Origin: JBGLNJ01 sp041300525
GTDB taxonomy: Bacteria > Chloroflexota > Anaerolineae > Fen-1058
Length of the DNA stretch: 64,000 nt
Assembly (NCBI GenBank): GCA_041300525.1
Contig: JBGLNJ010000001.1
Span: 4,092,001-4,156,000 of the forward strand
Direction: 5' to 3'
This document shows positions 8,667-17,700 of the stretch, one piece after another. The number at the start of each line of letters is the position of its first letter. Position 1 is the first letter of the stretch. The notes beneath the pieces were generated by a model. It saw only the letters and a list, made by a program, of their open reading frames with translations, was not told the DNA's origin and did not search any database. The translations under genes and the position numbers were made by a program.

Positions 8667-9122
8667 ATGGAGATACGTTGTCCCAACTGCGGGTGGTCAT
8701 CCGAGATGGCTGTGGAGGCGGTCAATGCCGCTATCGCGGCGGCAGAGCAAAAGCAGGCCAATCACCACATCGAGCACTGCCCGCAATGTCAGTGGGTCAT
8801 CCGGGTGCCGCTGGAGGAACTGCGCGCGACGGCAACGCCGTCGCCTGCCCCTGAAGCGCCAGCCGAGATTGCGCCAGTCGAGGTTGTGCCGGTGGAAGCT
8901 GCGCCCGTGGAGGCCGCGCCAGTAGAGGCCGCGCCAGTAGAGGCCCCGGCCAAGAAGCCACGCGCCGCTCGCAAACCGGCCGCCAAACCCAAAGCTGCGT
9001 CCAAGAAAGCGGCAGCGAAAAAGGCTCCGGCCAAGAAAGCCAAGCCCAAAGCCAAAGCCGCACCCAAGAAAGCCGTCAAGAAAACGCCGGCCAAGAAACC
9101 CAAGCCCAAGGCCAAAAAGTAG
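8667..9122 (+). CDS. Zinc-ribbon protein with histone H1-like tail (fusion of the two preceding types)
   Basis: This 151-residue protein has an N-terminal zinc ribbon (MEIRCPNCGW and HCPQCQWVIRVPLEEL). A hinge of EAAPVEAAPVE repeats follows at about residues 65-95, then a basic tail of KKPRAARKPAA and AKKAPAKKAKPKAK repeats to the end. The start at 8667 is fixed by AAAGGAG at 8653-8659; the open frame extends upstream to 8487 without a ribosome site. It unites in one chain the domains encoded separately at 7600 and 8069, so the trio probably arose by duplication with fission or fusion. A zinc-dependent nucleoid-associated role is inferred. Confidence 0.75.
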   Translation: MEIRCPNCGWSSEMAVEAVNAAIAAAEQKQANHHIEHCPQCQWVIRVPLEELRATATPSPAPEAPAEIAPVEVVPVEAAPVEAAPVEAAPVEAPAKKPRAARKPAAKPKAASKKAAAKKAPAKKAKPKAKAAPKKAVKKTPAKKPKPKAKK

Positions 9123-9152
9123 GCCGAGCGCATCTGTAACGACTGCCTCCAC

Positions 9153-9216
9153 CGCAGAGACGCAAAGAACGCAGAGGGTTCTACAAAAGAACCCTCTGCG
9201 TCTTTCGCCTCTGCGG
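9153..9216. repeat. Large palindromic repeat after the H1-like gene
   Basis: About 30 bp (from CGCAGAGACGCAAAGAACGC) pairs with a near-perfect reverse complement ending at 9216, around a 5-base loop. It could act as a bidirectional transcription end between the plus-strand trio and the minus-strand ybaK gene. Similar ACGCAAAG-type text recurs in the palindrome at 46151-46197. Confidence 0.75.
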
Positions 9217-9239
9217 CGAGTTTTGCGACGAGCCAGGCG

Positions 9240-9719
9240 CTATCCGTCTGGTTTTATCCACCTGGCATTCGTTATCCGCACCAGATCATCCACGCGCAGT
9301 TCGAGATTCACTCCACGCTGCCCCGCGTTGACGCAGATACGTTCGCACGCCATCGCGGCGCCATCAATCCACATCTCAAAGCCCCGGTTGAGCAATGCCA
9401 GCGCGCCAATGCCGCCGACCAGCAAGCCCGTCAGTGATTCGGCCTCCTTTTGCGTCGCCATCCGCAACTTTTTATCGCCCGAGGAGCGGGCCAACACACG
9501 CAGGTCTAACTCACGGTCGCCGGGAACCATCACCAACAGCGGCCTTGCTCGCGGCTGAAGGTCGCGCATCACGACGAGCGTCTTGTACACGCGCTTGACC
9601 GGTTGCCCCATCGCCTGCGCCGCTTCGACCGCCGAATGGATCTCCGGCGAATATTCATGCACCTCGTAGGCGACCTTGCGCTGATCTAACACGCGCATCG
9701 CGTTCGTCTTGATACTCAT
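9240..9719 (-). CDS. ybaK: Cys-tRNA(Pro)/aminoacyl-tRNA deacylase, YbaK/EbsC family
   Basis: A 159-residue trans-editing protein that hydrolyses mischarged Cys-tRNA(Pro). It starts MSIKTNAMRVLDQRKVAYE, continues with VKRVYKTLVVMRD (the conserved Lys-Thr segment) and GDRELDLRVLARSSGDKKLR, and ends with VNAGQRGVNLELRVDDLV, all typical of the family. The true start is at 9719; the open frame extends further only as a shadow. It overlaps the L,D-transpeptidase stop by ATGA, so the two are translationally coupled although functionally unrelated. Confidence 0.85.
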   Translation of the reverse strand: MSIKTNAMRVLDQRKVAYEVHEYSPEIHSAVEAAQAMGQPVKRVYKTLVVMRDLQPRARPLLVMVPGDRELDLRVLARSSGDKKLRMATQKEAESLTGLLVGGIGALALLNRGFEMWIDGAAMACERICVNAGQRGVNLELRVDDLVRITNARWIKPDG

Positions 9720-10612
9720 GGCTGAATTACCACCGGTGTTCCCACATCGGCCCAATCGTAAAGCTGGTGAGCCGCCACTGTATCGAGCACGATGCAGCCG
9801 AATGAGACGGGCCGGCCCAAATAGCCCGACCACAGTCGCTGGCCGCTGGAAAGGATCGGCAGCGCGTGGATGCCGTTTTCGACGGAGCCGACGTAATAGA
9901 TGCCCAGCCAGTATGGCATTTGCAGGTTCCAAGTGCTGGCATAAGCGTTCGGGATTTTGTCGAGCACCTGGAACGTGCCGGGCTTGGTGGGCGAAGTCGC
10001 CAACCCGGTCGAAGCGACGAACGAATACACCACCTGATCGCCACTATAGGCCCACAGGTGTTGACGCGAAATACTGACGACGATTTTCTTTGCGCCGGCG
10101 TAACCACCTGTGACCGGCGACGGCGCTGGATGGATGACCTGGCCCGCGCCGGGGATGCGGAGCACTTGCCCCACGTAAACCGAATTGGGATTGACGATGC
10201 CATTCGCGGCGGCCAGTTGAGCTGTCGTCAGCCCATAGCGCATGGCGATGCGAAACAAATTTTCGCCCGTGGCGACGACGTGCGTGCCGCCCGAGCCAGC
10301 CACAGGCGCGCCAGGCTGACTGGGTTGAGGAGGCGCTGCGCTGCCGGCATTGCCTGCGGGAATGATAAGCGTCTGGCCGACGTAGACCATCGTCGGGTTG
10401 ACGACGCCATTGACGCTGGACAGCGCACTGACCGAGACGCCGTACTTGAGCGCAATGCGGAACAGATTCTCGCCGGGCTGCACGACGTGAGTCCGCCCGC
10501 TGCCCTGCGCCAATGCCGCATCGGCTGCCGCTATACCCGGCGCCGCCGTACTCGGCGCAAGCATCACGAGCAACGCCAACGCCAGGCCGATTGCCAATAT
10601 TCGTCTCACCAT
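9716..10612 (-). CDS. Exported LysM-LysM-L,D-transpeptidase (YkuD)
   Basis: A 298-residue cell-wall enzyme that forms 3-3 peptidoglycan cross-links or attaches proteins. A signal peptide (RRILAIGLALALLVMLAPS) is followed by two LysM repeats, about residues 40-86 (THVVQPGENLFRIALKYGVS) and 109-153. A YkuD catalytic domain runs from about 170 to the end, with the motif SFGCIVLD supplying nucleophile Cys273. The two LysM units are near-duplicates and would bind glycan chains. It lies upstream of ybaK with a 4-bp overlap. Nothing is missing. Confidence 0.9.
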   Translation of the reverse strand: MVRRILAIGLALALLVMLAPSTAAPGIAAADAALAQGSGRTHVVQPGENLFRIALKYGVSVSALSSVNGVVNPTMVYVGQTLIIPAGNAGSAAPPQPSQPGAPVAGSGGTHVVATGENLFRIAMRYGLTTAQLAAANGIVNPNSVYVGQVLRIPGAGQVIHPAPSPVTGGYAGAKKIVVSISRQHLWAYSGDQVVYSFVASTGLATSPTKPGTFQVLDKIPNAYASTWNLQMPYWLGIYYVGSVENGIHALPILSSGQRLWSGYLGRPVSFGCIVLDTVAAHQLYDWADVGTPVVIQP

Positions 10613-10624
10613 TGCCTCCTTCCC

Positions 10625-10820
10625 TCACGATGTAGGAACCTCGCAAGCCCCAGCCCAGAGTTCAGGAAAGTACGCTGCTACTTTGGCCAAGATTCCATGC
10701 TCAAGATTGGCTGGCATCGGTTCCAAGCAAAAACAATCTGATGCCCAGAGTGCTGTATCGGCCAACGGGTAGTATTTGAGTTGACCGCCAGATTCGCCGT
10801 ACCATTCAAAGACTGTACCC
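10625..10820 (-). pseudogene. 3' fragment of an unrecognised gene abutting the truncated E2
   Basis: The minus-strand frame encodes about 60 sensible residues (GTVFEWYGESGGQLKYY, then WASDCFCLEPMPANLEHG and a final FPELWAGACEVPTS) with no start codon of its own. It joins E2 sequence at about 10820 in a shifted frame. Codon use looks like real coding sequence. I do not recognise the family. It is best read as the tail of a lost gene left by the deletion that removed the E2 end. Confidence 0.4.
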
Positions 10821-12050
10821 GGGCGCGCCGTCAATCAGGCGATGATCGAACGATAGACTCAACGCCAGCATCTCGCGCAACACAACCTGGCCGTTCAAGC
10901 CGACGGGCCTGGAAACAATGCGGCCCACGCCGAGGATGGCGCACTCGGGCGGGTTGATGATGGGCGTAAAGGCGTCAATCTCGTACATGCCCAGATTCGT
11001 GATCGTGAACGTCCCGCCCGTGAGGTCGTCCGGCAGGCTGCGGCCCGCGCTGGCGCGCTCGCCCAAGTCGCGCAACGTTCGGTTGATCTCGATCAGGCTC
11101 ATGGCGTCCGCCTTGCGGACAACTGGCACCAGCAAGCCGCGCTCCGTATCCACCGCCACGCCGATGTTGACGTCAGCCAGTTGCGCGATGCCGGCCTCGG
11201 TGAGCGTGGCGTTCACGTGGGGGTGCTCGCGCAGCGCGCGCGCGACGAGCATCACCATAAAGGCATCGTAAGATATTTTTTCGCCCAATTCGGCGATCAC
11301 TTGTTGACGCGCGCTGACAAGGTTCGTCGCATCGGCCTCGGTCGTCAGAGTGACCTGGGGCCGCTCGCGCCAGCCCGCCGAGAGCCGCTCGGCAATGATC
11401 GCTCGCAAGCCCGTGAGGCCTGACAGGTTTCCGCCAACCGGAACGGTCGGAAAATCTGTCAGGTCTTTTGCCATCGCGCGCTCGACATCTTGCCGCGTGA
11501 TCTGCCCGCGCGGGCCGGTGCCGGTGAGCGTTGCCAAATCAACACCTGCCTCCGCCGCCACCTTGCGCGCGACCGGCGTCGCCTTAATCGCAGCCATTGG
11601 CGCAGGCGCACCAGCTTGAGCCAAATCAACGGACACAATCATGCCGCGCGGGCCGGTGCCGGTGATGGCCTCGAGCGCAAGGCCTTTCTGACGAGCCAGC
11701 GCGCGCGCCTTGGGTGAAGCCTTGACCACTGCGCGAGACGAAGGACCGCTGCGCGTGACTGTGGACGGCGCGGCCTCCGGTCGCCGGTCGTCGGTCGTCG
11801 GTCTCGCACCAATCACCGCAATCGGCTGGTTGACCGGCACGGTCTCTCCGACGGGGACGAGAATGTGCAGCACGCCGCTGGCAGGCGCTTCGATCTCTAG
11901 CGCGGCCTTTTCCGATTCCAACGTGAACAACAACTCGCCTTTGGCGACGGTTTCGCCTTCCTGCTTGTGCCATTCGACAAGCTTGCCTTCGGTCATGGTG
12001 AGGCCCAGCCGGGGCATGACAACTTGATAGCCGTTTCCCGAATCCGTCAT
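10806..12050 (-). CDS. 2-oxoacid dehydrogenase E2 (dihydrolipoamide acyltransferase), C-terminus cut
   Basis: This is the core acyltransferase of a pyruvate/branched-chain/acetoin-type dehydrogenase complex. Domains in order are a lipoyl domain (residues 8-82, lipoylated Lys48 in ESEKAAL), two tandem peripheral-subunit-binding domains (about 110-145 and 155-190, each ending GTGPRG), and the catalytic domain (about 200 to the end) with His403 and Asp407 in SFDHRLIDG. The last 25-30 residues normal for the family are missing; the frame runs out at GAPGYSL. The ribosome site is AGAAGGTG before the ATG at 12050. It is the last gene of the operon that starts with E1 beta. Confidence 0.85.
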   Translation of the reverse strand: MTDSGNGYQVVMPRLGLTMTEGKLVEWHKQEGETVAKGELLFTLESEKAALEIEAPASGVLHILVPVGETVPVNQPIAVIGARPTTDDRRPEAAPSTVTRSGPSSRAVVKASPKARALARQKGLALEAITGTGPRGMIVSVDLAQAGAPAPMAAIKATPVARKVAAEAGVDLATLTGTGPRGQITRQDVERAMAKDLTDFPTVPVGGNLSGLTGLRAIIAERLSAGWRERPQVTLTTEADATNLVSARQQVIAELGEKISYDAFMVMLVARALREHPHVNATLTEAGIAQLADVNIGVAVDTERGLLVPVVRKADAMSLIEINRTLRDLGERASAGRSLPDDLTGGTFTITNLGMYEIDAFTPIINPPECAILGVGRIVSRPVGLNGQVVLREMLALSLSFDHRLIDGAPGYSL

Positions 12051-12065
12051 GGAAACACCTTCTGA

Positions 12066-12863
12066 TTAGAGAGCAAAAATCTCTTTGACTTGCTGCAAGG
12101 CGGTTACCTCGTTCTCGGATGGCGAAAACTCCATCCCGATGAAACCGTCGAACTGTAGCTCGCGCAGCTTGCGAGCGATATTGTGGAAATTGATCTCGCC
12201 GGTGCCCGGCTCCTGGCGCGTGGGCGCATCGCCGATGTGAACCGTCGGGTACAGTCCCTTGTATTCTTCCAGTCCCCAGATGAGATTGCCCGAGCCGCGC
12301 TGCTGGTGGTAGCAATCGAACGCCAGGCGGAAGCGAGGATGGCCGATGCGCCGTACCCAATCGGCAGCCAGCTCGTGGTTGTGCACGAGCACGCCGCCCT
12401 TGATGTGAAACTGGTTGAGGCCCTCCACCCACACCTCGACGCGCGTCTGCTCGACCAGCCGCATGATTTTTTCAGTCTGCCTCAGCAGGTTGGCATATTG
12501 CTCCGACTCGGTGTAATCGGACGAGAGCCGCCGTGTCCACTCTTGGCCGCCTACGATCTCGACCTGGTTGGAAAAGATAAAGAGGCGCTCGACGTTGTAA
12601 CGCTCGGCCATCTCCAGGCTCTCGGCCCAGGTGCGGAGCGTCTTGTCATTGTCGCCCGGATCGGCCAGCGATCCCATGTCGCCATCGAACGTCGAGTTGA
12701 GGATGCAGCCGTGCCGCTGACACTCGGCGGCCAGCTCGGCCATAGGCCGTTCGCGCCACAGCCACACGTCCAGCCGGCGGATGCCCAGCGCAGCGAACTT
12801 TTCCACTCGCTCGACGATGGGCACGTTACGAAACCAAAAATCAAGATAGCCCGAGAGTTCCAT
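12066..12863 (-). CDS. TIM-barrel sugar isomerase/epimerase (AP endonuclease 2 / hydroxypyruvate isomerase-like)
   Basis: A 265-residue xylose-isomerase-like TIM barrel. Typical features are the strand-by-strand acidic ligands: VWVEGLN (metal Glu), RLAFDCYHQQRG, TVHIGDAP and FIGMEFSPSE near the C-terminus. It begins directly after the SDR stop and is followed after 15 bp by E2, so it is encoded within the dehydrogenase-complex operon. That suggests the operon handles a keto-acid or keto-sugar whose precursor needs isomerising. The substrate cannot be named from sequence. Confidence 0.75.
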   Translation of the reverse strand: MELSGYLDFWFRNVPIVERVEKFAALGIRRLDVWLWRERPMAELAAECQRHGCILNSTFDGDMGSLADPGDNDKTLRTWAESLEMAERYNVERLFIFSNQVEIVGGQEWTRRLSSDYTESEQYANLLRQTEKIMRLVEQTRVEVWVEGLNQFHIKGGVLVHNHELAADWVRRIGHPRFRLAFDCYHQQRGSGNLIWGLEEYKGLYPTVHIGDAPTRQEPGTGEINFHNIARKLRELQFDGFIGMEFSPSENEVTALQQVKEIFAL

Positions 12864-13628
12864 CTACGACATGACCCTTCCGCCATCCAGCTCGATCGCT
12901 TGCCCGTTGATGTAACGAGCTTCGTCCGAAGCCAGGAACGCGACGAGCGCCGCCGTCTCTTTGATGGTCCCCAATCGCTTCATCGGATTGGTCTCGGCCA
13001 ATTGCCGCAGGTAGGTGCCCGGCTCCCAACCGTTTTCCGCGCACACGCGGCGGTCCACGTCGCGCATGAGTTCCGTGTCGGCGTGGCCCAGGCACACGGC
13101 GTTGCAGTTGATGTTGTACGGCCCTAGCTCTTGGGCGACCGAGCGCACCAGACCAATCGCGCCGGTCTTGGCCGCCGAATAGGCCGCCGTCGCCGGCCAC
13201 GAAGTCTTGCCCGCCATCGAAGACATGACGACAATACTGCCACTGTGTTGTTCCATCATCTTGGGCGCAACGGCCTGGACGCACAGCAACAAGCCCGTCA
13301 GGTCAATGTTCATCACCAACTGCCAGTCTTCCAGCACGAGTTCAGTCAGCGGCGCGCCGCGATAGACGCCCGCGTTGGCGACGAGCACGTCGGCGCGGCC
13401 CCACGTTGCCAACACCATCTGAATCGAATCGCGGACGCAACTCTGGTCGCCCACATCGCAGTGCACTTGCAGTCCGCCGATGGCGTCAGCCGTTTGCGCC
13501 GCGGCGCGGTCGTCCACATCCAACACCGCCACGCGCGCGCCCTCCCGCGCAAAGCGCTCGGCGCACGCCTGTCCAATGCCTCTGGCCGCGCCCGTGATGA
13601 CGACGACTTTGTCCTCAAAGCGTCTCAC
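12864..13628 (-). CDS. Short-chain dehydrogenase/reductase (SDR)
   Basis: A 254-residue classical SDR using NAD(P)H. The Rossmann motif is TGAARGIG near residue 15, followed by the structural NAGVY, the catalytic SSMAGKTSWPATAAYSAAK (Ser, Tyr, Lys) and a C-terminal YINGQAIELDGG. I chose the GTG at 13628, which overlaps the E1 beta stop (GTGA); an upstream ATG would extend into E1 beta. It is coupled to E1 beta and the isomerase, so it probably oxidises the alcohol precursor of the 2-oxoacid or diketone cleaved by the complex. Confidence 0.85.
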   Translation of the reverse strand: MRRFEDKVVVITGAARGIGQACAERFAREGARVAVLDVDDRAAAQTADAIGGLQVHCDVGDQSCVRDSIQMVLATWGRADVLVANAGVYRGAPLTELVLEDWQLVMNIDLTGLLLCVQAVAPKMMEQHSGSIVVMSSMAGKTSWPATAAYSAAKTGAIGLVRSVAQELGPYNINCNAVCLGHADTELMRDVDRRVCAENGWEPGTYLRQLAETNPMKRLGTIKETAALVAFLASDEARYINGQAIELDGGRVMS

Positions 13629-14626
13629 GCCTTCACCCGCCGTTCCATGGCGCCGCACGACTTGACCGCCGCGACAACATCCTTCACATCCGGCAAAACA
13701 AAATTCTCCAAAATGGGACTGTAGGGCAGCGGGACGTTTTTCGCGCCCACGCGGACGATGGGTCCGTCCAGGTATTCGACGGCCTCTTCGGCGAGCATGG
13801 CGGCGATTTCCGCGCCGGGACCGGAACGCAGATGCGCCTCGTGCGCGATGACGACGTGTCCCGTCTTGGCGACGGATTGGATCAGCGTCGCCTTGTCCAG
13901 CGGCACGAGTGTGCGCGGGTCAATCACCTCGGCGCTGATGCCCTCCCGCGCCAACTGCTCGGCGGCCTGGAGCGATTTCTTGACCATGATGCCGATGCCG
14001 ATGATCGTCACGTCGCGGCCCTCGCGCAAGATATTCGCCTTGCCAAAGGGCACGGCGAAATTCTCGTCTTCAGGCACCGGGCCACGGTCGGCATACAGCA
14101 TTTTGTGCTCAAAGAACAGCACCGGGTCTTGGCCGCGCAACGCGGTCTTGAGCAGGCCTTTGGCATCGGCGGGCGTGGCGGGCGTGACGATCTTTAGTCC
14201 TGGCACGTTCATGAACCACGACTCGGGGCTTTGCGAGTGCTGCGCCGCCGCCGAGCCGGGCGCGCCGGTCGTCACACGGATCACCAGCGGCACGTTTGCT
14301 TTGCCGCCGCTCATAAAGCGGGCCTTGGCGACCTGGTTGGCGATCTGGTCGCCCGCGCACATCAAGAAATCGCCAAACATGATCTCGACGATAGGCCGCA
14401 TGCCCATCATCGCCGCGCCCAGCCCCGCGCCGATGATGGCAATCTCGCTGATGGGTGTATCGCGCACGCGCTCCTCGCCAAACTCGGCCCACATCCCCTG
14501 CGACACGCCCCACACGCCGTTGAACGCGCCCACATCCTCGCCCATCAGGAACACGGCCGGGTCGCGCCGCATCTCTTCGCACATCGCTTCTCGGATCGCT
14601 TCAGAGTAAGACAGTTCGCGCATCAT
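13625..14626 (-). CDS. 2-oxoacid dehydrogenase E1 component, beta subunit
   Basis: A 333-residue transketolase-like beta subunit, full length for the family. It starts MRELSYSEAIREAMCEEM and contains VFLMGEDVGAFNGVWGVS, RVRDTPISEIAIIGAGLG (thiamine-diphosphate Glu region), TTGAPGSAAAQHSQS and the C-terminal transketolase domain (EVIDPRTLVPLDKATLIQS). The E1 alpha gene that should precede it is absent: only 13 bp upstream of its start the DNA becomes serine hydroxymethyltransferase sequence on the other strand. Deletion of the operon's 5' part is likely. Pyruvate, acetoin or branched substrates are all possible. Confidence 0.87.
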   Translation of the reverse strand: MMRELSYSEAIREAMCEEMRRDPAVFLMGEDVGAFNGVWGVSQGMWAEFGEERVRDTPISEIAIIGAGLGAAMMGMRPIVEIMFGDFLMCAGDQIANQVAKARFMSGGKANVPLVIRVTTGAPGSAAAQHSQSPESWFMNVPGLKIVTPATPADAKGLLKTALRGQDPVLFFEHKMLYADRGPVPEDENFAVPFGKANILREGRDVTIIGIGIMVKKSLQAAEQLAREGISAEVIDPRTLVPLDKATLIQSVAKTGHVVIAHEAHLRSGPGAEIAAMLAEEAVEYLDGPIVRVGAKNVPLPYSPILENFVLPDVKDVVAAVKSCGAMERRVKA

Positions 14627-14711
14627 TCCCTCATTTCACGTCGCCGAACTCGATCCGTACATCGCGCGCCTGATCGAGCGCGAGCAGGAGCGCCAGACGC
14701 GCAAGCTGATC

Positions 14712-17700
14712 ATGATTCCGTCGGAAAGCTACGCGCCGCTGGCCGTACGCCAGGCGCTCGGCTCAGTCCTGCAAAACATCTATGCCGAGGGCTACCCGCC
14801 TCTGCGCGCCACGCGCGAAACCGAGGCGCTGCTTTCCGACGACGAGTATCAACTGGCCTACTATCGCCGCTACTCGGATCGCCGCTTTTACAAAGGCACC
14901 GAGTATGCGGACATTATCGAAGCATTGGCCGGACGCCGCGTGGCTGAATGTTTTGCCACGCCGGACGTTCCCGCCGAAGCGATCCGCGCCAACGTCCAGC
15001 CGCTGTCCGGCTCGCCCGCCAACCTGGGCGTCTATGACGCCTTTATGCAAGCGGGCGACACGCTGATGGGCCTGGACCTTTTCCAGGGCGGCCACCTGAC
15101 GCACGGCAGCGAGTTCAACATCTCTGGCAAACGCTACCGCGTCGTTTCCTACGGCGTTGACCCCAAAACGGAGCAGTTGAATTACGACCAAATCATGGAT
15201 TTGGCCTTGAAGCACAAACCGCGCGTCATCGTCGCCGGGTACACGTCGTACTCGTGGGCGCCGGACTGGAACAAGTTCCGCCAGATTGCCGATGCGGTCG
15301 GCGCGTTGCTCATGGCCGACGTTGCCCACACTGCCGGGCTGGTCATCGGCGGCGTGTATCCGAACCCGGTCGGCATTGCCGACATCACCGTGTTCACCAC
15401 GCACAAGACGTTGGGCGGGCCGCGCGGCGCTGTCATCCTCACGACCGATGAGGACAAGGCCAACAAGATTGACATGGCGATCTTTCCCGGCGCGCAGGGC
15501 GGGCCGCACGTCAACAAGTTTGCGGCGATGTGCGTGGCGTTCAGGCTGGCGCAGACCGAGCAGTTCAAGCAACTGCAAAGGCTCACGGTCGAAAACGCGC
15601 GGGCGCTTTCGGATGCCTTCAAGGCGCGGGGGTTGAAGGTGGCTTATGGCGGCACTGACACTCACATCGTCGTGTTGAACGTGAGCGCCGTCAAAAGCGA
15701 CACCGGCTTTCCATTGCGCGGCGAGATGGCAGCGCGCCTGCTCGATCTCGCGGGCATCGTCATCAACAAAAACACCCTCCCCGGCGATACCAAGACGGCG
15801 CTTGCCAGCGGCATTCGCTTTGGCACGCCGTGGGTGAGCCAGCGTGGCCTGCGCCCCGGCGATATGCAATCCATCGCCGATGTCGTTGCGGATGTTCTGA
15901 CACACATTCAGCCTTTTGCCTACTTTGGCCTGGCAGGTGAATTGCCGCGCGGCAAGATTGACCTGGACATTCTCGAATCAGCCAAGAAGCGAGTCAGCGA
16001 ATTGGCTGACAGGGCTGGGATTGATGTTGACCTGCTACTCTCGCCAATCTCCAATCCCCAATCCCCAATCTCCCTTGAAATCAAAGGCTATCGGGCGCGA
16101 GCGTTCGTCCAAGAAATCACCACGGGCAACCTGGCGACTTTGGAGCCGGGCCGGGCAACGCGCACGTACTTGCTCGACCGCGTGGGCAAACTGCTCGCCA
16201 ACGTGGCTATCGCCCGGACCAAATCCGACGAACTCGGGCGCGACCGTTTCTGGATGGGCGTCCGCAGCCAGGACGCGGAACGAGTCAAGACTTGGTTGTG
16301 CGGCCTTGCAGATGGCTATATCCTGTTTGACGACCAGGACGTGTTCCGCAAGGTTCAGGGACCGGTGACGATTTCCGAAGCAAGCGATGTTGACTGGAAT
16401 CTCTTGAAATCGGTGGGAGAGCCGCTGGCCGAGCCGGGCGAGGTGGGCGCCGTGCTGCTGCAAAACTATCCCGACCGCTTTGACCTGACCAAGCCTTACT
16501 TTGTAGGCCAGAACTGCTTCAAAGAATTTGTGCCGCCGCCAACAGATAAGGTGGAATGGACATGGGCTGAACCAACCAACGCGCCGCTCAAGCGCACGGC
16601 CCTGTTCGACACGCACAAAGCGATGGGCGGCAAGATCGTTCCTTTTGCCGGATGGGAGATGCCAGTGTGGTACACCAGCGTGAGCGAAGAGCACGCCGCC
16701 GTGCGCCAGGCTGCCGGACTGTTCGACGTGAGCCACATGGGCTGCTTTGAGGTCGCCGGGCCGAACGCCATCGCCTTCCTCGATACCGTCATCTCCAACT
16801 ATGCTCATTGGCTCGAAGACGGTCAGTCGGCCTACGGCTACCTGCTCGACCCGGACGGCAGCCCGATTGACGACTTGATGATCTACCGCCGAAGAGCAGA
16901 CAAATTCCTGGTCGTGGTCAACGCCTCGAACGAAGACAAGGACTGGGACTGGATGAACGCCGTCAACGAGCGGCGCGTGGTGATTGACCGCCAGCGTCCC
17001 TGGGTGCAGGTCGCCGCGCCGGCCGTGCTGCGCAGCCTCAAAGATCCGTCGTCGGGCGCAGATCAGTTGCGCGATATTGCGCTGCAAGGCCCCGCGTCCA
17101 TCGCCATCCTGCAAGCCTGCACGGATGATCCAAAGACAAAGTTCACCCTCGCTCGCGTGCGCCGCACCGATTTGATCGAAGCCGAATTATCGGGCATCCC
17201 CCTTGTCGTCGCGCGCACCGGCTACACGGGCGAAGACGTGGGCTTTGAGATTTTCGTCCATCCCGATCAGCAGGTGGCACTCTGGAAGATGCTGTTGGAA
17301 AAGGGCAAATCGTTCGGCCTCAAGCCGTGCGGGCTGGCCGCGCGCGATAGCACGCGCACCGAGGCGGGCCTGCCGCTTTACGGCCACGAGTTGGTCGGGC
17401 CGTTCGACATCAGCCCCGCCGAGGCGGGTTTCCCCGGCTATGTCAAATATCACAAGCCATTCTTCATCGGGCGCGACGCTTTGTTGGCGCGTGACCAAAA
17501 GCGGGTGCGCGAGCTGATCCGTTGGCGCATGAATCAAAAGGGCGTGCGCCGTCCCGGCACAGGCTGCCCCGTCGTCAACAAGCAAGGCCAGGTGATCGGC
17601 CACGTCACCAGTTGCTCGATAGACAGCGAAGGTTATTTGCTGGGTCTGGCGATTGTGGAATCGCGGTACAATGTGGAAGGCACGCCCATCGGCATCTTTG

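Noticed and set aside
14627..14711. Glycine riboswitch upstream of the SHMT-GcvT gene
   Set aside because: The 85 bp between the divergent genes are mostly SHMT coding sequence and show no aptamer-like paired stems.
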